Assembly (NCBI GenBank): GCA_965246765.1
Contig: CBDFFJ010000007.1
Coordinates: forward strand, 62,001-126,000
Reading direction: 5' to 3'
Origin: UBA1952 sp965246765
GTDB taxonomy: Bacteria > Bacteroidota > Bacteroidia > Chitinophagales > Chitinophagaceae
DNA length: 64,000 nucleotides
The notes under the pieces are model-generated. The model had not been told where the DNA came from. It worked only from the letters and a program-made list of their open reading frames with translations, and searched no databases. The position numbers and the translations under genes were made by a program. Below, piece after piece: positions 1 to 8,984 of this stretch; position 1 is the stretch's first letter, and every line of letters begins with the position of its first letter.

Positions 1-2037
1 TATGAAGGCGACATAACCGTACCGCACCAGGGTCGTGTCCGGATTATTCGCCGCCATGCGGATGCGGAGGAAGCCTTTCTGCAAAGCATCAGGAACCTGC
101 ACAGCGACATGCAGCGCTCCGCGGCAGATCACTTTTTCTACCTGAAGTCCGATGCGGTGCTCGCAGGCTCATGGTTCTTCCGCTTTACGGATGCTATGCG
201 GGAGCAGAATGTAGCAATAACCGGATTTGAAGGTTTGAAGCGACTGCGCATCTCCGCATTCAAGCCAAAGACGGAGGTGAAGGTGTCTTCTGGAATTGAC
301 TGGTTTGATACGGAAGTCGCGGTGACCTTTGGCGAGCAGCAGGTTTCCATCGCAGACATCAAGAAGGCACTCGCAGAAAAGCAAAGCTTTGTACCGCTAC
401 AGGATGGCAGCATCGGTCTGCTCCCGGAAGAATGGCTGAAGAAATACAGCCTGCTCATTAAAATGGGCGAGGCGCAGGGAGGCAAGCTACGCCTGCGAAA
501 GTTTCATTTCTCCGTGCTGGACGCGCTGCTGGCAGAGGTAGATGAGGAAAGCATCCAGAATGAGCTTGAAGAAAAGAAAGAGCAGCTCGCCGCCATCATT
601 GACCGCGACTTCTCCGACATGGCGCCGCCTTCGCAGCTGAAGGCGGAGCTGCGGCCTTATCAGCATGCAGGCTTCCAATGGCTGGCATTTCTTAAAGAAG
701 CCGGCTGGGGCGGCATTCTTGCCGATGATATGGGCCTGGGCAAAACGGTTCAGGCGCTCTCTTATCTGCAGGAGTATGCCAACGAAACTCCCGAGGCGCG
801 CTTCCTGGTCATTTGCCCCACTACGCTGATGTACAACTGGGAAGCGGAGATCCGGAAATTCACGCCAGAGCTCCGTCACTTTATCCATCATGGCCCGAAG
901 CGCTCGCATAAAGCGTCCGATTTTGACCCCTATCACGTCATCATCACTACTTACGGCACTATGCGCTCGGATATCCGCTGGATGAAGGACATTGCTTTTG
1001 ACTATGCCATTCTGGATGAATCGCAGGCAATCAAAAATCCACAATCGCAGGTAGCCAAGGCATCCCTGCTGATAAAGGCAAAGAACAAGCTTGCGCTCAG
1101 CGGAACACCGGTGCAGAACAACACATTTGACCTTTATGCGCAGATGAATTTTCTGAATCCCGGCCTGCTCGGCTCACGGGAATTTTTCGCCAATGAGTTT
1201 GCCACGCCGATTGACAAATTTCGGGAGGAAGCAGTGACGCAGCAGCTCCGGCAGCTTATTTACCCGTTCATGCTGCGCCGAACCAAAGAGCAGGTGGCAA
1301 AGGACTTGCCGGAAAAGACAGAGACGATTCTGTATTGCGAAATGGGGCCGGAGCAACGTAAGATTTACAACGCTTACCGCAATACCTATAAAGATCAGAT
1401 TATGGGAATGATTGACGAGCGTGGCATTGAACGTTCTACATTCCACATACTACAGGGCCTTACACGGCTGCGCCAGATCTGCGACTCGCCGGCCATTCTC
1501 AATGAGGAAGAGCGCTTGCCCAATCATTCGGTAAAAAGCGAAGAGCTGACCCGCGAGATCCAGGAAAATGTAGGCAACCACAAAGCGCTCATATTCTCCC
1601 AGTTCCTCGGCATGCTGGCTATAATCCGGAAGCAGCTTGAAGAAGCCGGCATTCCATATGTTTATTTTGACGGGAGCTCATCGGCTACGGAGCGTGAGCG
1701 GGCAATTCAGGAATTCCAGACTAATGAAGAATGCAGGGTATTTCTGATATCGCTTAAGGCGGGCGGCGTGGGTCTGAATCTCACGGCGGCTGACTACGTC
1801 TATATTGTTGACCCCTGGTGGAACCCTGCCGTAGAGCAGCAGGCCATTGACCGTACACACCGCATTGGCCAGACTAAAGCCATCTTTGCCTACCGCCTTA
1901 TCTGCAAGGATACGATTGAAGAGAAAATGCTGATTCTGCAGGAACGGAAGCGGGTATTGGCGGCCGATCTGGTTGCAGACGACAGCGCAGTTCTCAAGCG
2001 TCTGACGCGTGAGGATCTGGTATTCCTGCTTAGCTAA
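1..2037 (+). CDS. SNF2-family DNA helicase/translocase, 5' end missing
   Basis: The frame is open from base 1, so the gene begins before the window; the ATG at 109 is internal. The ATP-binding motif DDMGLGKT lies near 724-747 and the DEAH-like box reads DESQ near 1015. The C-terminal helicase lobe has GGVGLNLTAADYVYIVDPWW and ends with the RTHRIGQ motif near 1852-1872. This is the SNF2_N plus Helicase_C arrangement of bacterial SWI2/SNF2 ATPases, which move along double-stranded DNA and remodel bound proteins. The usual N-terminal region (often a SWIM or bacterial-SNF2 module) is outside the window. The family is certain; the biological target is unknown. The convergent foldase gene ends 10 bases after its stop. 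Confidence 0.95.
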   Translation, partial: YEGDITVPHQGRVRIIRRHADAEEAFLQSIRNLHSDMQRSAADHFFYLKSDAVLAGSWFFRFTDAMREQNVAITGFEGLKRLRISAFKPKTEVKVSSGIDWFDTEVAVTFGEQQVSIADIKKALAEKQSFVPLQDGSIGLLPEEWLKKYSLLIKMGEAQGGKLRLRKFHFSVLDALLAEVDEESIQNELEEKKEQLAAIIDRDFSDMAPPSQLKAELRPYQHAGFQWLAFLKEAGWGGILADDMGLGKTVQALSYLQEYANETPEARFLVICPTTLMYNWEAEIRKFTPELRHFIHHGPKRSHKASDFDPYHVIITTYGTMRSDIRWMKDIAFDYAILDESQAIKNPQSQVAKASLLIKAKNKLALSGTPVQNNTFDLYAQMNFLNPGLLGSREFFANEFATPIDKFREEAVTQQLRQLIYPFMLRRTKEQVAKDLPEKTETILYCEMGPEQRKIYNAYRNTYKDQIMGMIDERGIERSTFHILQGLTRLRQICDSPAILNEEERLPNHSVKSEELTREIQENVGNHKALIFSQFLGMLAIIRKQLEEAGIPYVYFDGSSSATERERAIQEFQTNEECRVFLISLKAGGVGLNLTAADYVYIVDPWWNPAVEQQAIDRTHRIGQTKAIFAYRLICKDTIEEKMLILQERKRVLAADLVADDSAVLKRLTREDLVFLLS

Positions 2038-2047
2038 TTAGGCCGGT

Positions 2048-3430
2048 TTATTTCTGCGCAGTCTTCGCACTCCACTTCTGCAAAGAAGGGCATGTGCCGT
2101 ATTCAGGGTCTATTTTCAGATAATAAGTGGGCAGGCGCTCGCTGATCCACGTATCCATCTTTTCCTGCTCCTTTTGCGCTTTGGCTACATTCTGAATCTT
2201 ACTATAATCGTCTTTCAGATTTGCTTTGTGCGGCTCCGTCCGGCCTTTCAGGAAAACGATGCGCGCGTTTTGCTCGCCACGCGGCGTTTTGTATAGCTGC
2301 GGCTGGGAAATGCTGCCCGGCTTCAATGAATCAATCATCAGGGCAAGCTGCGGATCAAGCTGATCTACCTCAAGCTGCGTGCTGCCGCTCCGCTGGTCGG
2401 TGATCATCCCTGCGCTCATTTTAGTCTGCTCGTCGGTCGTATATTTTGTAACAGCCTCGCCGAAGGTCAGCTTGCCTGCAATCACCTGCGCACGGATGCT
2501 GTCTAAGCGCTCTATAGCAGCCTTGTAGTCTGCGCTGGTATGCTGCGGCGCTACCAGTATGTGGCGCAGGTCCACTTGCTCGCCCCGGCGCTGCACCATC
2601 TGGATGATGTGGTAGCCGAACTGCGTCTTGATAACCGGCGAAATCTCGCCATTCTGAAGCTTGAAGGCTGCCTGCACAAATTCCTGCGCAAAACCGCCAT
2701 CGCGGGTCACGTCTTTATAAAGCCCGCCATTGTCGCGGCTGCCGGGGTCGTCGCTATGCAGGCCGGCCATCGTCTCGAAGCTCTTGCCTTCTTTAACGAT
2801 TTCCGCCCGGATACCTTCCAGCTTGTCCTTCGCATACTTGTCCAATTCGGGGTTGGTCGGCGGCGCCAGCACTATCTCGCCTACCTCAAGCGTAGCGGGG
2901 AAGAAAGGCAGGCTGTCTTTCGGGATTTTATTATAGAATGCCTGCACCTCGGCCGGCGTGACGCGTACGTGTTCCATCAGCTTCCCCCGCACTTTTTCCG
3001 CCATCATCTGCTCCTTGATCACATCGCGGTAGTCTTCCTTCATCTGGTACACGGTCTTGCCGCTCGCCGCCTCCAGCTTTTCTTTACCGCCGTACATCTT
3101 TACAAAGTAGCGGATCCGGTTTTCCAGCTGACCTTCAACCTCATCATCACTCACCAGGAGACTGTCGCGCTCTGCCTGCTCCACGAGCATTTTTCCGCTG
3201 ATCATCTCCTGCAATATAAGGCAGCGCATGGAATCATTCATTACAACGCCCGGATTCTGTGCCTGAGTCTGCTGAATCGTCTGTTCCAGTTCACTCAGCA
3301 GCACGATGCGGTTGCGACCTACCACCGCAAGTATCTTATCCGCGGACTGGGTTTGGCCGATTGACATAAAAGAAGACAACAGCATCAGGCCGCAAAAAGC
3401 CAGACGCAGGATAGAGGCAGAAAATTTCAT
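2048..3430 (-). CDS. SurA-like periplasmic peptidyl-prolyl isomerase
   Basis: A 460-residue exported protein. A signal peptide (MKFSASILRL start, ending near GQTQS) is followed by a SurA-type chaperone segment (DKILAVVGRNRIVLLSELE) and two parvulin-type rotamase domains at about residues 179-280 and 287-395. The second carries the typical VDLRHILV strand. SurA-family proteins help fold outer-membrane proteins in the periplasm. An in-frame TTG-type start lies farther upstream, but the ATG at 3430 is preferred because it puts the signal peptide at the N terminus and lies about 35 bases downstream of a consensus -7 box (3467-3474). Whether both rotamase domains are active cannot be told. Confidence 0.9.
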   Translation of the reverse strand: MKFSASILRLAFCGLMLLSSFMSIGQTQSADKILAVVGRNRIVLLSELEQTIQQTQAQNPGVVMNDSMRCLILQEMISGKMLVEQAERDSLLVSDDEVEGQLENRIRYFVKMYGGKEKLEAASGKTVYQMKEDYRDVIKEQMMAEKVRGKLMEHVRVTPAEVQAFYNKIPKDSLPFFPATLEVGEIVLAPPTNPELDKYAKDKLEGIRAEIVKEGKSFETMAGLHSDDPGSRDNGGLYKDVTRDGGFAQEFVQAAFKLQNGEISPVIKTQFGYHIIQMVQRRGEQVDLRHILVAPQHTSADYKAAIERLDSIRAQVIAGKLTFGEAVTKYTTDEQTKMSAGMITDQRSGSTQLEVDQLDPQLALMIDSLKPGSISQPQLYKTPRGEQNARIVFLKGRTEPHKANLKDDYSKIQNVAKAQKEQEKMDTWISERLPTYYLKIDPEYGTCPSLQKWSAKTAQK

Positions 3431-3466
3431 GTAAAGAATAGCGGATTGCCGGGACGGCAGCGGTTT

Positions 3467-3474
3467 CAAAAATA
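3467..3474 (-). promoter_or_regulatory. -7 promoter box (TAttTTTG) for the SurA-like gene
   Basis: On the reverse strand the sequence reads TATTTTTG, matching the Bacteroidota TAnnTTTG consensus, about 35 bases before the ATG at 3430. The triplet 19 bases upstream is GTG rather than TTG, so the -33 element is imperfect. Confidence 0.5.
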
Positions 3475-3511
3475 GGCTCTGTCTGCCGGGCAGCACCTCC
3501 TGTAAATCTTT

Positions 3512-4618
3512 TTAACGTTTTTGCGCCTTTAGGAAAATGCCTTTCAGATGCCTGTCATTGTAGGCGTCAGACGCACTTGGCTGCAGCGGGTGGCTCGCAT
3601 AATACTGCTCGTATGCGCTTACCGCATCCGGGTGAAATTTAATCCATGCGTCATACTGAGCACCGTTTTCAGCCCGGCCAAAGAGCCACTGGTTATAAGC
3701 GTCAAAGTCGCCGCTGCGAAGCAGGTCATCCCAGTACCGGAACAGCGTGAAAGGATACCGCGCATGGTTTGCAGCCATCCAGTCCATTGCGAAGCGGGTA
3801 CGCAACATTGTCAGATTTTCCGAGGAAACGCCGTCAGACATCACCGGCGCGAGGTGAAGCAGCGTCTGAGCTACCGTCAGCTCAAAATTTTCGGGTTGGT
3901 CTCCAGAGCCGTTCCTGCCAAAGCGTGGTACATCCGAAGCGTCCGGCGTCGCGTAGAATCTTTTGTATGCCGCAAGCAGCAGCTTCTTCGCTTCGCCGCT
4001 GCGTGGAGTATATCGCTCCAGATTTACGAATATCTCTCCGTATAAGATGGCCCATACCGGCTTGCTTGTACGCATGTAAGCGCGCGCGGCTTCATAGTAA
4101 TTGATGTGATAGCCCGGGTCAGTGGCTATTCCTTCCAGCCAGGCCTTCAGCGCTTCATCGTCCGCTCCTTTCTCCTCATAGTATCTCCCAAGCTCATGTT
4201 GCAGAAAGCCGGAGGCCGGGTAGCGCTCCAGACCCTTCTCTAAGAGCTTGCGGGCCTTCTTGTCTTCTTTCAAAGCCGATTGCACGGCAGATGCGATAGC
4301 GTACGACTGCGCGTCTGCTTCGCCCTTATCTATCAATGGCGTGATGGTGCTGCCGGCGCGGGCATAATTGCCCGACAACAGGAATGCGCTGGCCAAATCG
4401 CGGTAAAGGACAGCCTGTCCCGGCGCAAGCGCTATGGCCTGCTGATACGATGCGATAGCCTGCCGGAAAGCGCCGGATGCAAGCGATGCCTGCGCGCTCT
4501 TATAAAGCGCCTCCACCTCTGGCGAGGGCCAGTTTATCTGGGCACCGACAGATGGCCCAAAGACGCACAGGGCCAGAACTGCGGCTATCGGGCGTAGTAA
4601 ATGAGTAAGGATTTTCAA
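3512..4618 (-). CDS. Exported TPR-repeat protein
   Basis: About 368 residues with a signal peptide (KILTHLLRPIAAVLALCVFG, cleaved near SVGAQ) followed by tetratricopeptide repeats, clearest in the segment with ALYKSAQASLASGAFRQAI and the next unit LYRDLASAFLLSGNYARA. The frame extends to an ATG at 4657, but a consensus -7 box (TACTTTTG, 4626-4633) lies inside that extension, so I prefer the TTG codon at 4618, which also starts the signal peptide. The C-terminal half has no motif I recognise. Role unknown; probably a periplasmic scaffold. It ends 81 bases before the SurA-like start and could share its transcript, though that gene has its own -7 box. Confidence 0.75.
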   Translation of the reverse strand: MKILTHLLRPIAAVLALCVFGPSVGAQINWPSPEVEALYKSAQASLASGAFRQAIASYQQAIALAPGQAVLYRDLASAFLLSGNYARAGSTITPLIDKGEADAQSYAIASAVQSALKEDKKARKLLEKGLERYPASGFLQHELGRYYEEKGADDEALKAWLEGIATDPGYHINYYEAARAYMRTSKPVWAILYGEIFVNLERYTPRSGEAKKLLLAAYKRFYATPDASDVPRFGRNGSGDQPENFELTVAQTLLHLAPVMSDGVSSENLTMLRTRFAMDWMAANHARYPFTLFRYWDDLLRSGDFDAYNQWLFGRAENGAQYDAWIKFHPDAVSAYEQYYASHPLQPSASDAYNDRHLKGIFLKAQKR

Positions 4619-4625
4619 ACCGGCG

Positions 4626-4633
4626 CAAAAGTA
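4626..4633 (-). promoter_or_regulatory. -7 promoter box (TActTTTG) for the TPR gene
   Basis: The reverse strand reads TACTTTTG, a full match to TAnnTTTG. A TTG lies 17 bases farther upstream (4651-4653), slightly short of the usual 19. The box is only 7 bases from the TTG start at 4618, giving a very short or absent leader. Confidence 0.5.
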
Positions 4634-4715
4634 GGCTACGCCGCCCCACCCAAGCATTGATTTAACGCTGCCTTAGCGGCTGAATAATGGTGCCCGGTTA
4701 TCTTCGCCACACTTT

Positions 4716-5042
4716 ATGCGTCTTTGGATTGCCGCCTTCTTTCTCTTCTTTTTTTCCTGCCAGGCCCTGCCTGTAGCGGCTTTGGGAAAGGCTTTGGCAA
4801 AGACACAGATTTCGCTGACTGACGATGATGTGGACGATGGTGACGATGGCGATTCGTCTCCGTCTGACGGTGCAAAGCAGAAGAAAAGCACGCCCGTGCT
4901 CGGCGACTTCCTGCACTGTGCCGCAGATTTGTCCATGATGACGGCCGAACAGGCGGCTCAGCTCCTGTTTCTGCATCGTGCCGATCATCTCCCGGTGATA
5001 TATGCCGGAGAAGTTGCTTCTCCGCCGCCGGATTTACACTGA
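4716..5042 (+). CDS. Small exported acidic protein of unknown function
   Basis: 108 residues. A strong signal peptide (MRLWIAAFFLFFFSCQALPV) is followed by a very acidic stretch near residues 36-46 (DDDVDDGDDGD) and then a segment with three His, two of them in LLFLHRADHLPV. It may be a lipoprotein (FFSC) or a cleaved soluble protein. It lies about 100 bases upstream of the SulP permease start and on the same strand, so it may be co-transcribed. The acidic run could bind divalent metal, but that is inference. No family recognised. Confidence 0.6.
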   Translation: MRLWIAAFFLFFFSCQALPVAALGKALAKTQISLTDDDVDDGDDGDSSPSDGAKQKKSTPVLGDFLHCAADLSMMTAEQAAQLLFLHRADHLPVIYAGEVASPPPDLH

Positions 5043-5143
5043 TTTTTTGCGCGCTCAGGCGCGGTGTGCATGGTAAGCCTGCATGCCACGATCATGCTCT
5101 TTGGGGCCTGATTTCGTTTTTCTCACCAAAAAAATCAGTTTTC

Positions 5144-6784
5144 ATGTCTTCTGTTTTCAGAAAGGACGCGCTTGCGGGCCTTATCGTATTTCTAATTGCC
5201 CTCCCGCTTTGCCTGGGCATTGCGCAGGCATCCGGCGCGCCGCTGTTTGCCGGAATAGTCGCGGGCGTGATTGGCGGTATTATCGTCGGCTTTTTTTCAA
5301 AATCACAGGTCAGTGTCAGCGGGCCTGCCGCCGGCCTCATCGCCATTGTGATCAGTGCCGTTCAGGGGTTTGGCGCCTTTGAGATATTTCTCTGCGCCGT
5401 CGTTGTGGCTGGCGCGGTGCAGATTCTACTGGGCCTGCTCCGGGCCGGCACAATTGCCAACTATTTTCCTTCAAATGTGATCGAAGGCATGCTGGCAGGT
5501 ATCGGCCTGACCATCATCATCAAGGAGCTGCCAAACGCCGTCGGGTTCGTTAAAGGCACTCAAGGCGGTGGCATGGCCGACGCCGATGACGGCTTCCAAT
5601 GGGCAGACATAACTGCTGCACTGGATCGGATAGAGCCGGCCGCTGCCATTATCTCAATAATCGGCATCACACTATTAGCGCTCTGGACGACCAAAGTCTT
5701 TAAAAAAGTTGCGATTATCCCCGCAGGGCTGCTGGTAGTAGTAGTCGGAACGGGGCTCAATGAGCTCTTTATTGCAACCGGACATGGCATGGCGTTGGAA
5801 CCGGCGCACTTGGTACGCCTGCCGATTCCGGGCAGCTTTTCAGATTTTGTTCACCAGTTCCGGTTGCCTGATTTCCAGGGATTTTTAAATCCTGCCGTTT
5901 GGAAGACCGGAGTGGTTATCGCGGTCGTCGCGAGCATTGAGACCTTACTTTGTATTGAAGCGACTGATGGAATGGATCCTCATAAGCGCTATACGTCCGG
6001 CAATGCGGAGCTTAGGGCGCAAGGCATAGGCAACATGCTGAGCGGCTTTATCGGCGGCCTGCCAATCACTTCGGTTATCGTGCGCTCATCGGCCAATATC
6101 AATGCCGGAGCAGAGACTAAGCGGGCTACAATCATTCACGGCTCGCTGCTGCTGATATGTGTGGCAGCTGTGCCAGCGCTGCTAAACCATATTCCAAAGG
6201 CGTCTTTGTCCGCCATTCTGCTTTTTACAGGCTACCGGCTGTGCCGGCCCGCGGTGATCCGCCATATGTGGCAGGGTGGCTGGACTCAGTTTATACCCTT
6301 TGTGGCTACCGCACTTGCGGTGGTGGCATTAGACCTGTTAAAAGGCGTGGGTATCGGGCTGGGTATTTCCGTTTTCTACATGCTGCGGCAAAATCTCCGC
6401 ATTCCGTTCTTCTATCAGCGTAGCACCTTCAGCAATGGGGATCTCATAAAGCTGACGCTTTCGCAGGAAGTATCCTTTCTAAACAAGGCGGCAATCAAGG
6501 AAACCCTGAAGCAGGTGCCGGCGGGCGCGTCGGTAATCATTGACGCCAGCGGTACCGGGTATATAGACTTTGACGTACTGGATCTGATCCGGGATTTTGC
6601 CGGTACGCATGCGCCGGAAGCCAACATTAAAGTTTCCCTGATTGGATTTAAAAATGCTTACAATCTGCCGAAGGCCGCTACAGAGCGGGAAGTGGTGAGC
6701 CCGCTCATGCATGCAGGCGAGGTGCCACGGCGCTCCGCGGGCGGTTACCAAAAACTCATTAAGCAACTCACAAAATCTCAATAA
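5144..6784 (+). CDS. SulP (SLC26-type) anion permease with C-terminal STAS-like domain
   Basis: 546 residues. The N terminus FRKDALAGLIVFLIALPLCL is the first membrane helix of SulP permeases, followed by about ten more hydrophobic segments and the family segment SVSGPAAGLIAI. The last 110 residues form a STAS-like domain (LSQEVSFLNKAAIKETL, VIIDASGTGYIDFDVLDLI). The ATG at 5144 is preferred over a longer in-frame start at 5066 because SulP proteins begin right at this helix. The stop codon TAA directly abuts the ATG of a beta-carbonic anhydrase. Among SulP permeases, linkage to carbonic anhydrase points to bicarbonate as substrate (BicA-like) rather than sulfate; this is inference from context. 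Confidence 0.93.
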   Translation: MSSVFRKDALAGLIVFLIALPLCLGIAQASGAPLFAGIVAGVIGGIIVGFFSKSQVSVSGPAAGLIAIVISAVQGFGAFEIFLCAVVVAGAVQILLGLLRAGTIANYFPSNVIEGMLAGIGLTIIIKELPNAVGFVKGTQGGGMADADDGFQWADITAALDRIEPAAAIISIIGITLLALWTTKVFKKVAIIPAGLLVVVVGTGLNELFIATGHGMALEPAHLVRLPIPGSFSDFVHQFRLPDFQGFLNPAVWKTGVVIAVVASIETLLCIEATDGMDPHKRYTSGNAELRAQGIGNMLSGFIGGLPITSVIVRSSANINAGAETKRATIIHGSLLLICVAAVPALLNHIPKASLSAILLFTGYRLCRPAVIRHMWQGGWTQFIPFVATALAVVALDLLKGVGIGLGISVFYMLRQNLRIPFFYQRSTFSNGDLIKLTLSQEVSFLNKAAIKETLKQVPAGASVIIDASGTGYIDFDVLDLIRDFAGTHAPEANIKVSLIGFKNAYNLPKAATEREVVSPLMHAGEVPRRSAGGYQKLIKQLTKSQ

Positions 6785-7402
6785 ATGCCTCAAAGCAGAT
6801 TATACACCGATGCGTTTACGCCGAACGATGCCTTACAGCTTCTGAAAGAAGGGAATTTTCGTTTCATCAATGGAATGATGCAGCACCGGGACCTGCTGGA
6901 AGAGGTCACCCACACCAAAGATGGTCAAAAGCCTTTTGCCGCGATCGTTTCCTGTATGGACTCCCGCACTTCGGGCGAGATTGTATTTGACCAGGGTCTC
7001 GGCGATATCTTTTCTATCCGCATTGCCGGGAATGTAGTGACCAGCTACGTGCTCGGCTCTCTGGAATATGCGACAGCTGTAGCCGGAGCAAAACTGATCG
7101 TCGTGATGGGCCATACAAATTGCGGCGCCATTAAGGGCGCATGCGATGGCGTGGAACTGGGGCATCTGACCCGCTTATTGGCACACATTCAGCCTGCGGT
7201 TGCTATGGAGGCTACAATTACGGCGAACAGGACAAGCAGTAACCCGGAATTTGTTGATGCCGTTACGCTCATCAATATCCAAAATGCCGTGGAGCAGATA
7301 AAGGCAAGAAGCGAGATAATAAGCGGGCTTACAAACGATGGAGCGGTGGCGATCGTGCCTGCTATCTATGATGTGTCCACGGGGCAGGTACGTTGGTTGT
7401 AG
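6785..7402 (+). CDS. Beta-class carbonic anhydrase
   Basis: 205 residues. It interconverts CO2 and bicarbonate with a zinc ion. The zinc ligands of the beta class are present: Cys57 and the Asp59/Arg61 dyad in SCMDSR, and His110 with Cys113 in MGHTNCGAIKGACD. Length is normal for the class. The ATG follows the permease stop with no gap, so the two are translationally coupled and probably work together in bicarbonate uptake. A strong hairpin terminator follows at 7429-7456. Confidence 0.95.
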   Translation: MPQSRLYTDAFTPNDALQLLKEGNFRFINGMMQHRDLLEEVTHTKDGQKPFAAIVSCMDSRTSGEIVFDQGLGDIFSIRIAGNVVTSYVLGSLEYATAVAGAKLIVVMGHTNCGAIKGACDGVELGHLTRLLAHIQPAVAMEATITANRTSSNPEFVDAVTLINIQNAVEQIKARSEIISGLTNDGAVAIVPAIYDVSTGQVRWL

Positions 7403-7428
7403 CAGTTCTCATGCTTAAGCCCATTAAA

Positions 7429-7456
7429 AAAGCCGGCGCAGGAATGCGTCGGCTTT
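7429..7456. terminator. Bidirectional hairpin terminator
   Basis: A 12-base-pair stem with one G-T pair (7429-7440 with 7445-7456) closes on the tetraloop GGAA. It lies between the carbonic anhydrase gene and the convergent gene at 7487-7891, with A-rich and T-containing flanks, as expected for a terminator serving both directions. Confidence 0.8.
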
Positions 7457-7486
7457 ATCATAATGATTATAGGGGAGGTAAGTTAA

Positions 7487-7891
7487 TTACCTGCGGGCTC
7501 TGCTGCCATCGTTTGGCGCCAGAGGTTCACTCTCATTGTTTGCGCGCATGTTACGGTACGCATTGCGGGCTGCGCCGTCGTAAGAGGGCGCATCGCCACC
7601 TTCATAGGGCGCGTTCATATTCACCGCCGTAGCGCCGTGCAGCGTAAAGTTGTTCAGTCCGTAGTACATAGTCTTGCCCATAACGTAGGGACGGGCCGCA
7701 GTGCCGGAACCAATGGTAAAATCGGCATCACGTTGCGGCGATACTGCCTGATCTGCCCATTGGGCACTAAGAGCTACGTCCTTGCTGTGGTCTATGTTTG
7801 CGCGCTGTCCTTTTGCTTTCATCTTGGAGGCTGCCTGGGCTGGTATTGCTGCTGCGCCGATAAAGAGCAGGCTTACGATTAGCTTTTTCAT
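7487..7891 (-). CDS. Small exported protein of unknown function
   Basis: 134 residues with a clear signal peptide (MKKLIVSLLFIGAAAIPAQA). The mature part is polar and rich in Ala, Asn and Arg, with no Cys and no recognisable domain; it contains YVMGKTMYYGLNNFTLHG and ends in a basic GSRARR. Probably a periplasmic or surface protein. Codon use looks like that of the neighbours. Confidence 0.6.
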   Translation of the reverse strand: MKKLIVSLLFIGAAAIPAQAASKMKAKGQRANIDHSKDVALSAQWADQAVSPQRDADFTIGSGTAARPYVMGKTMYYGLNNFTLHGATAVNMNAPYEGGDAPSYDGAARNAYRNMRANNESEPLAPNDGSRARR

Positions 7892-8063
7892 AAAAAGTAT
7901 TTACGGGTGAATGAATGCTTTGTTCTGCCTATCCTTTTGGCAAAAACATACCGCGGAGGCATAAAGAAATCATAAAGCGTTTAATGCCGTATAGCTCTGC
8001 GCAATTATGCCGGTACGAGAAAGCGGCATCATGCGACCTATGTTTGCAGTCAAACATCAGGTA

Positions 8064-8654
8064 ATGACTAAAGGCAGGCTGGAAGCGTTTTCAGACGGGG
8101 TAATGGCCATCATCATCACCATCATGGTGCTGGAGTTAAAGGTGCCGCACGGAGACACCCTTCAGGCCTTGCGACCGCTCATCCCGGTGTTTGGTTGCTA
8201 CGTGCTAAGCTTTGTTTACGTGGCCATTTATTGGAACAATCACCACCATATGCTCCACATCGTGAAGCATATAAACGGCGCGGTGCTCTGGGCCAATACG
8301 CACCTGCTGTTCTGGCTTTCACTTGTGCCCTTTGCCACCAACTGGATGGGCGAAAATCACTTTACCACGTGGCCGGTAGTAGGTTACGGGTTTATCCTTT
8401 TCATGTGTGGTGCCGCTTACAGCATACTGAGCACTACCCTTGAAAAAGCCGAGGGTAAGGACTCGCAGCTTCGCGCAGCTATCGGCACCGACGGCAAAGG
8501 GAAGCTGTCTGTGGCGTTATATGTAGCAGCTATTGGACTGGCATTTGTGCATCCGGCCATCAGCCTTTGCATTTATGCAGGTGTGGCGGCCATGTGGTTT
8601 ATTCCCGACCGCCGCGTAGAGCGGCATATCGCCGGAGAAGGCCCTCACCACTAA
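8064..8654 (+). CDS. TMEM175-family (DUF1211) potassium channel-like protein
   Basis: About 196 residues with six hydrophobic segments. The first helix carries the family signature RLEAFSDGVMAIIITIMVLE; in bacterial TMEM175 channels this FSDG-containing helix lines the potassium pore. Bacterial members are single-repeat proteins that form tetramers. Longer in-frame starts exist at 8007 and 8031, but the ATG at 8064 places the signature at the usual distance from the N terminus. The stop codon overlaps the stop of the convergent CDSHG-type gene by four bases (CTAA read on both strands). Confidence 0.88.
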   Translation: MTKGRLEAFSDGVMAIIITIMVLELKVPHGDTLQALRPLIPVFGCYVLSFVYVAIYWNNHHHMLHIVKHINGAVLWANTHLLFWLSLVPFATNWMGENHFTTWPVVGYGFILFMCGAAYSILSTTLEKAEGKDSQLRAAIGTDGKGKLSVALYVAAIGLAFVHPAISLCIYAGVAAMWFIPDRRVERHIAGEGPHH

Positions 8655-8875
8655 ACAGTCTTCTTAGGCGGCAATGCAAAGGCCACGGCATCATGCTCAA
8701 AGTGGCCGCGGTGCGAGCCATCGCAAAAAGGCTTGTTTTTAGAAAGTCCGCAACGGCAGATAGACACCAGCTCGCGTCCGCCAAGCTCATACGCGTTGCC
8801 ATCTTTGTCCACGATCTGAAAGTCGCCTTCTACCTTAAGTGATCCGTTATTGTTGACTGTTATTTTGGTGGACAT
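8651..8875 (-). CDS. CDGSH-type iron-sulfur protein
   Basis: 74 residues. The CDGSH motif is complete: Cys40, Cys42, Cys51 and His55 in ICRCGLSKNKPFCDGSH, the three-Cys/one-His ligand set of the mitoNEET-type 2Fe-2S cluster. The ATG at 8875 (MSTKITVNNN) is preferred to a longer frame opening at 8917. Small stand-alone bacterial members are thought to act in electron transfer or redox sensing; the partner here is unknown. Confidence 0.92.
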   Translation of the reverse strand: MSTKITVNNNGSLKVEGDFQIVDKDGNAYELGGRELVSICRCGLSKNKPFCDGSHRGHFEHDAVAFALPPKKTV

Positions 8876-8984
8876 ATAGCCTGTTTGGGAGCAAGGTAAG
8901 ATTTGCGGCGCTTGCACCTGTAAACAAAAGCGTAACAGAGCCCGGCTAAACCTTAGCCTGCGTGGCGGTCTAAAGTCCTACCCT

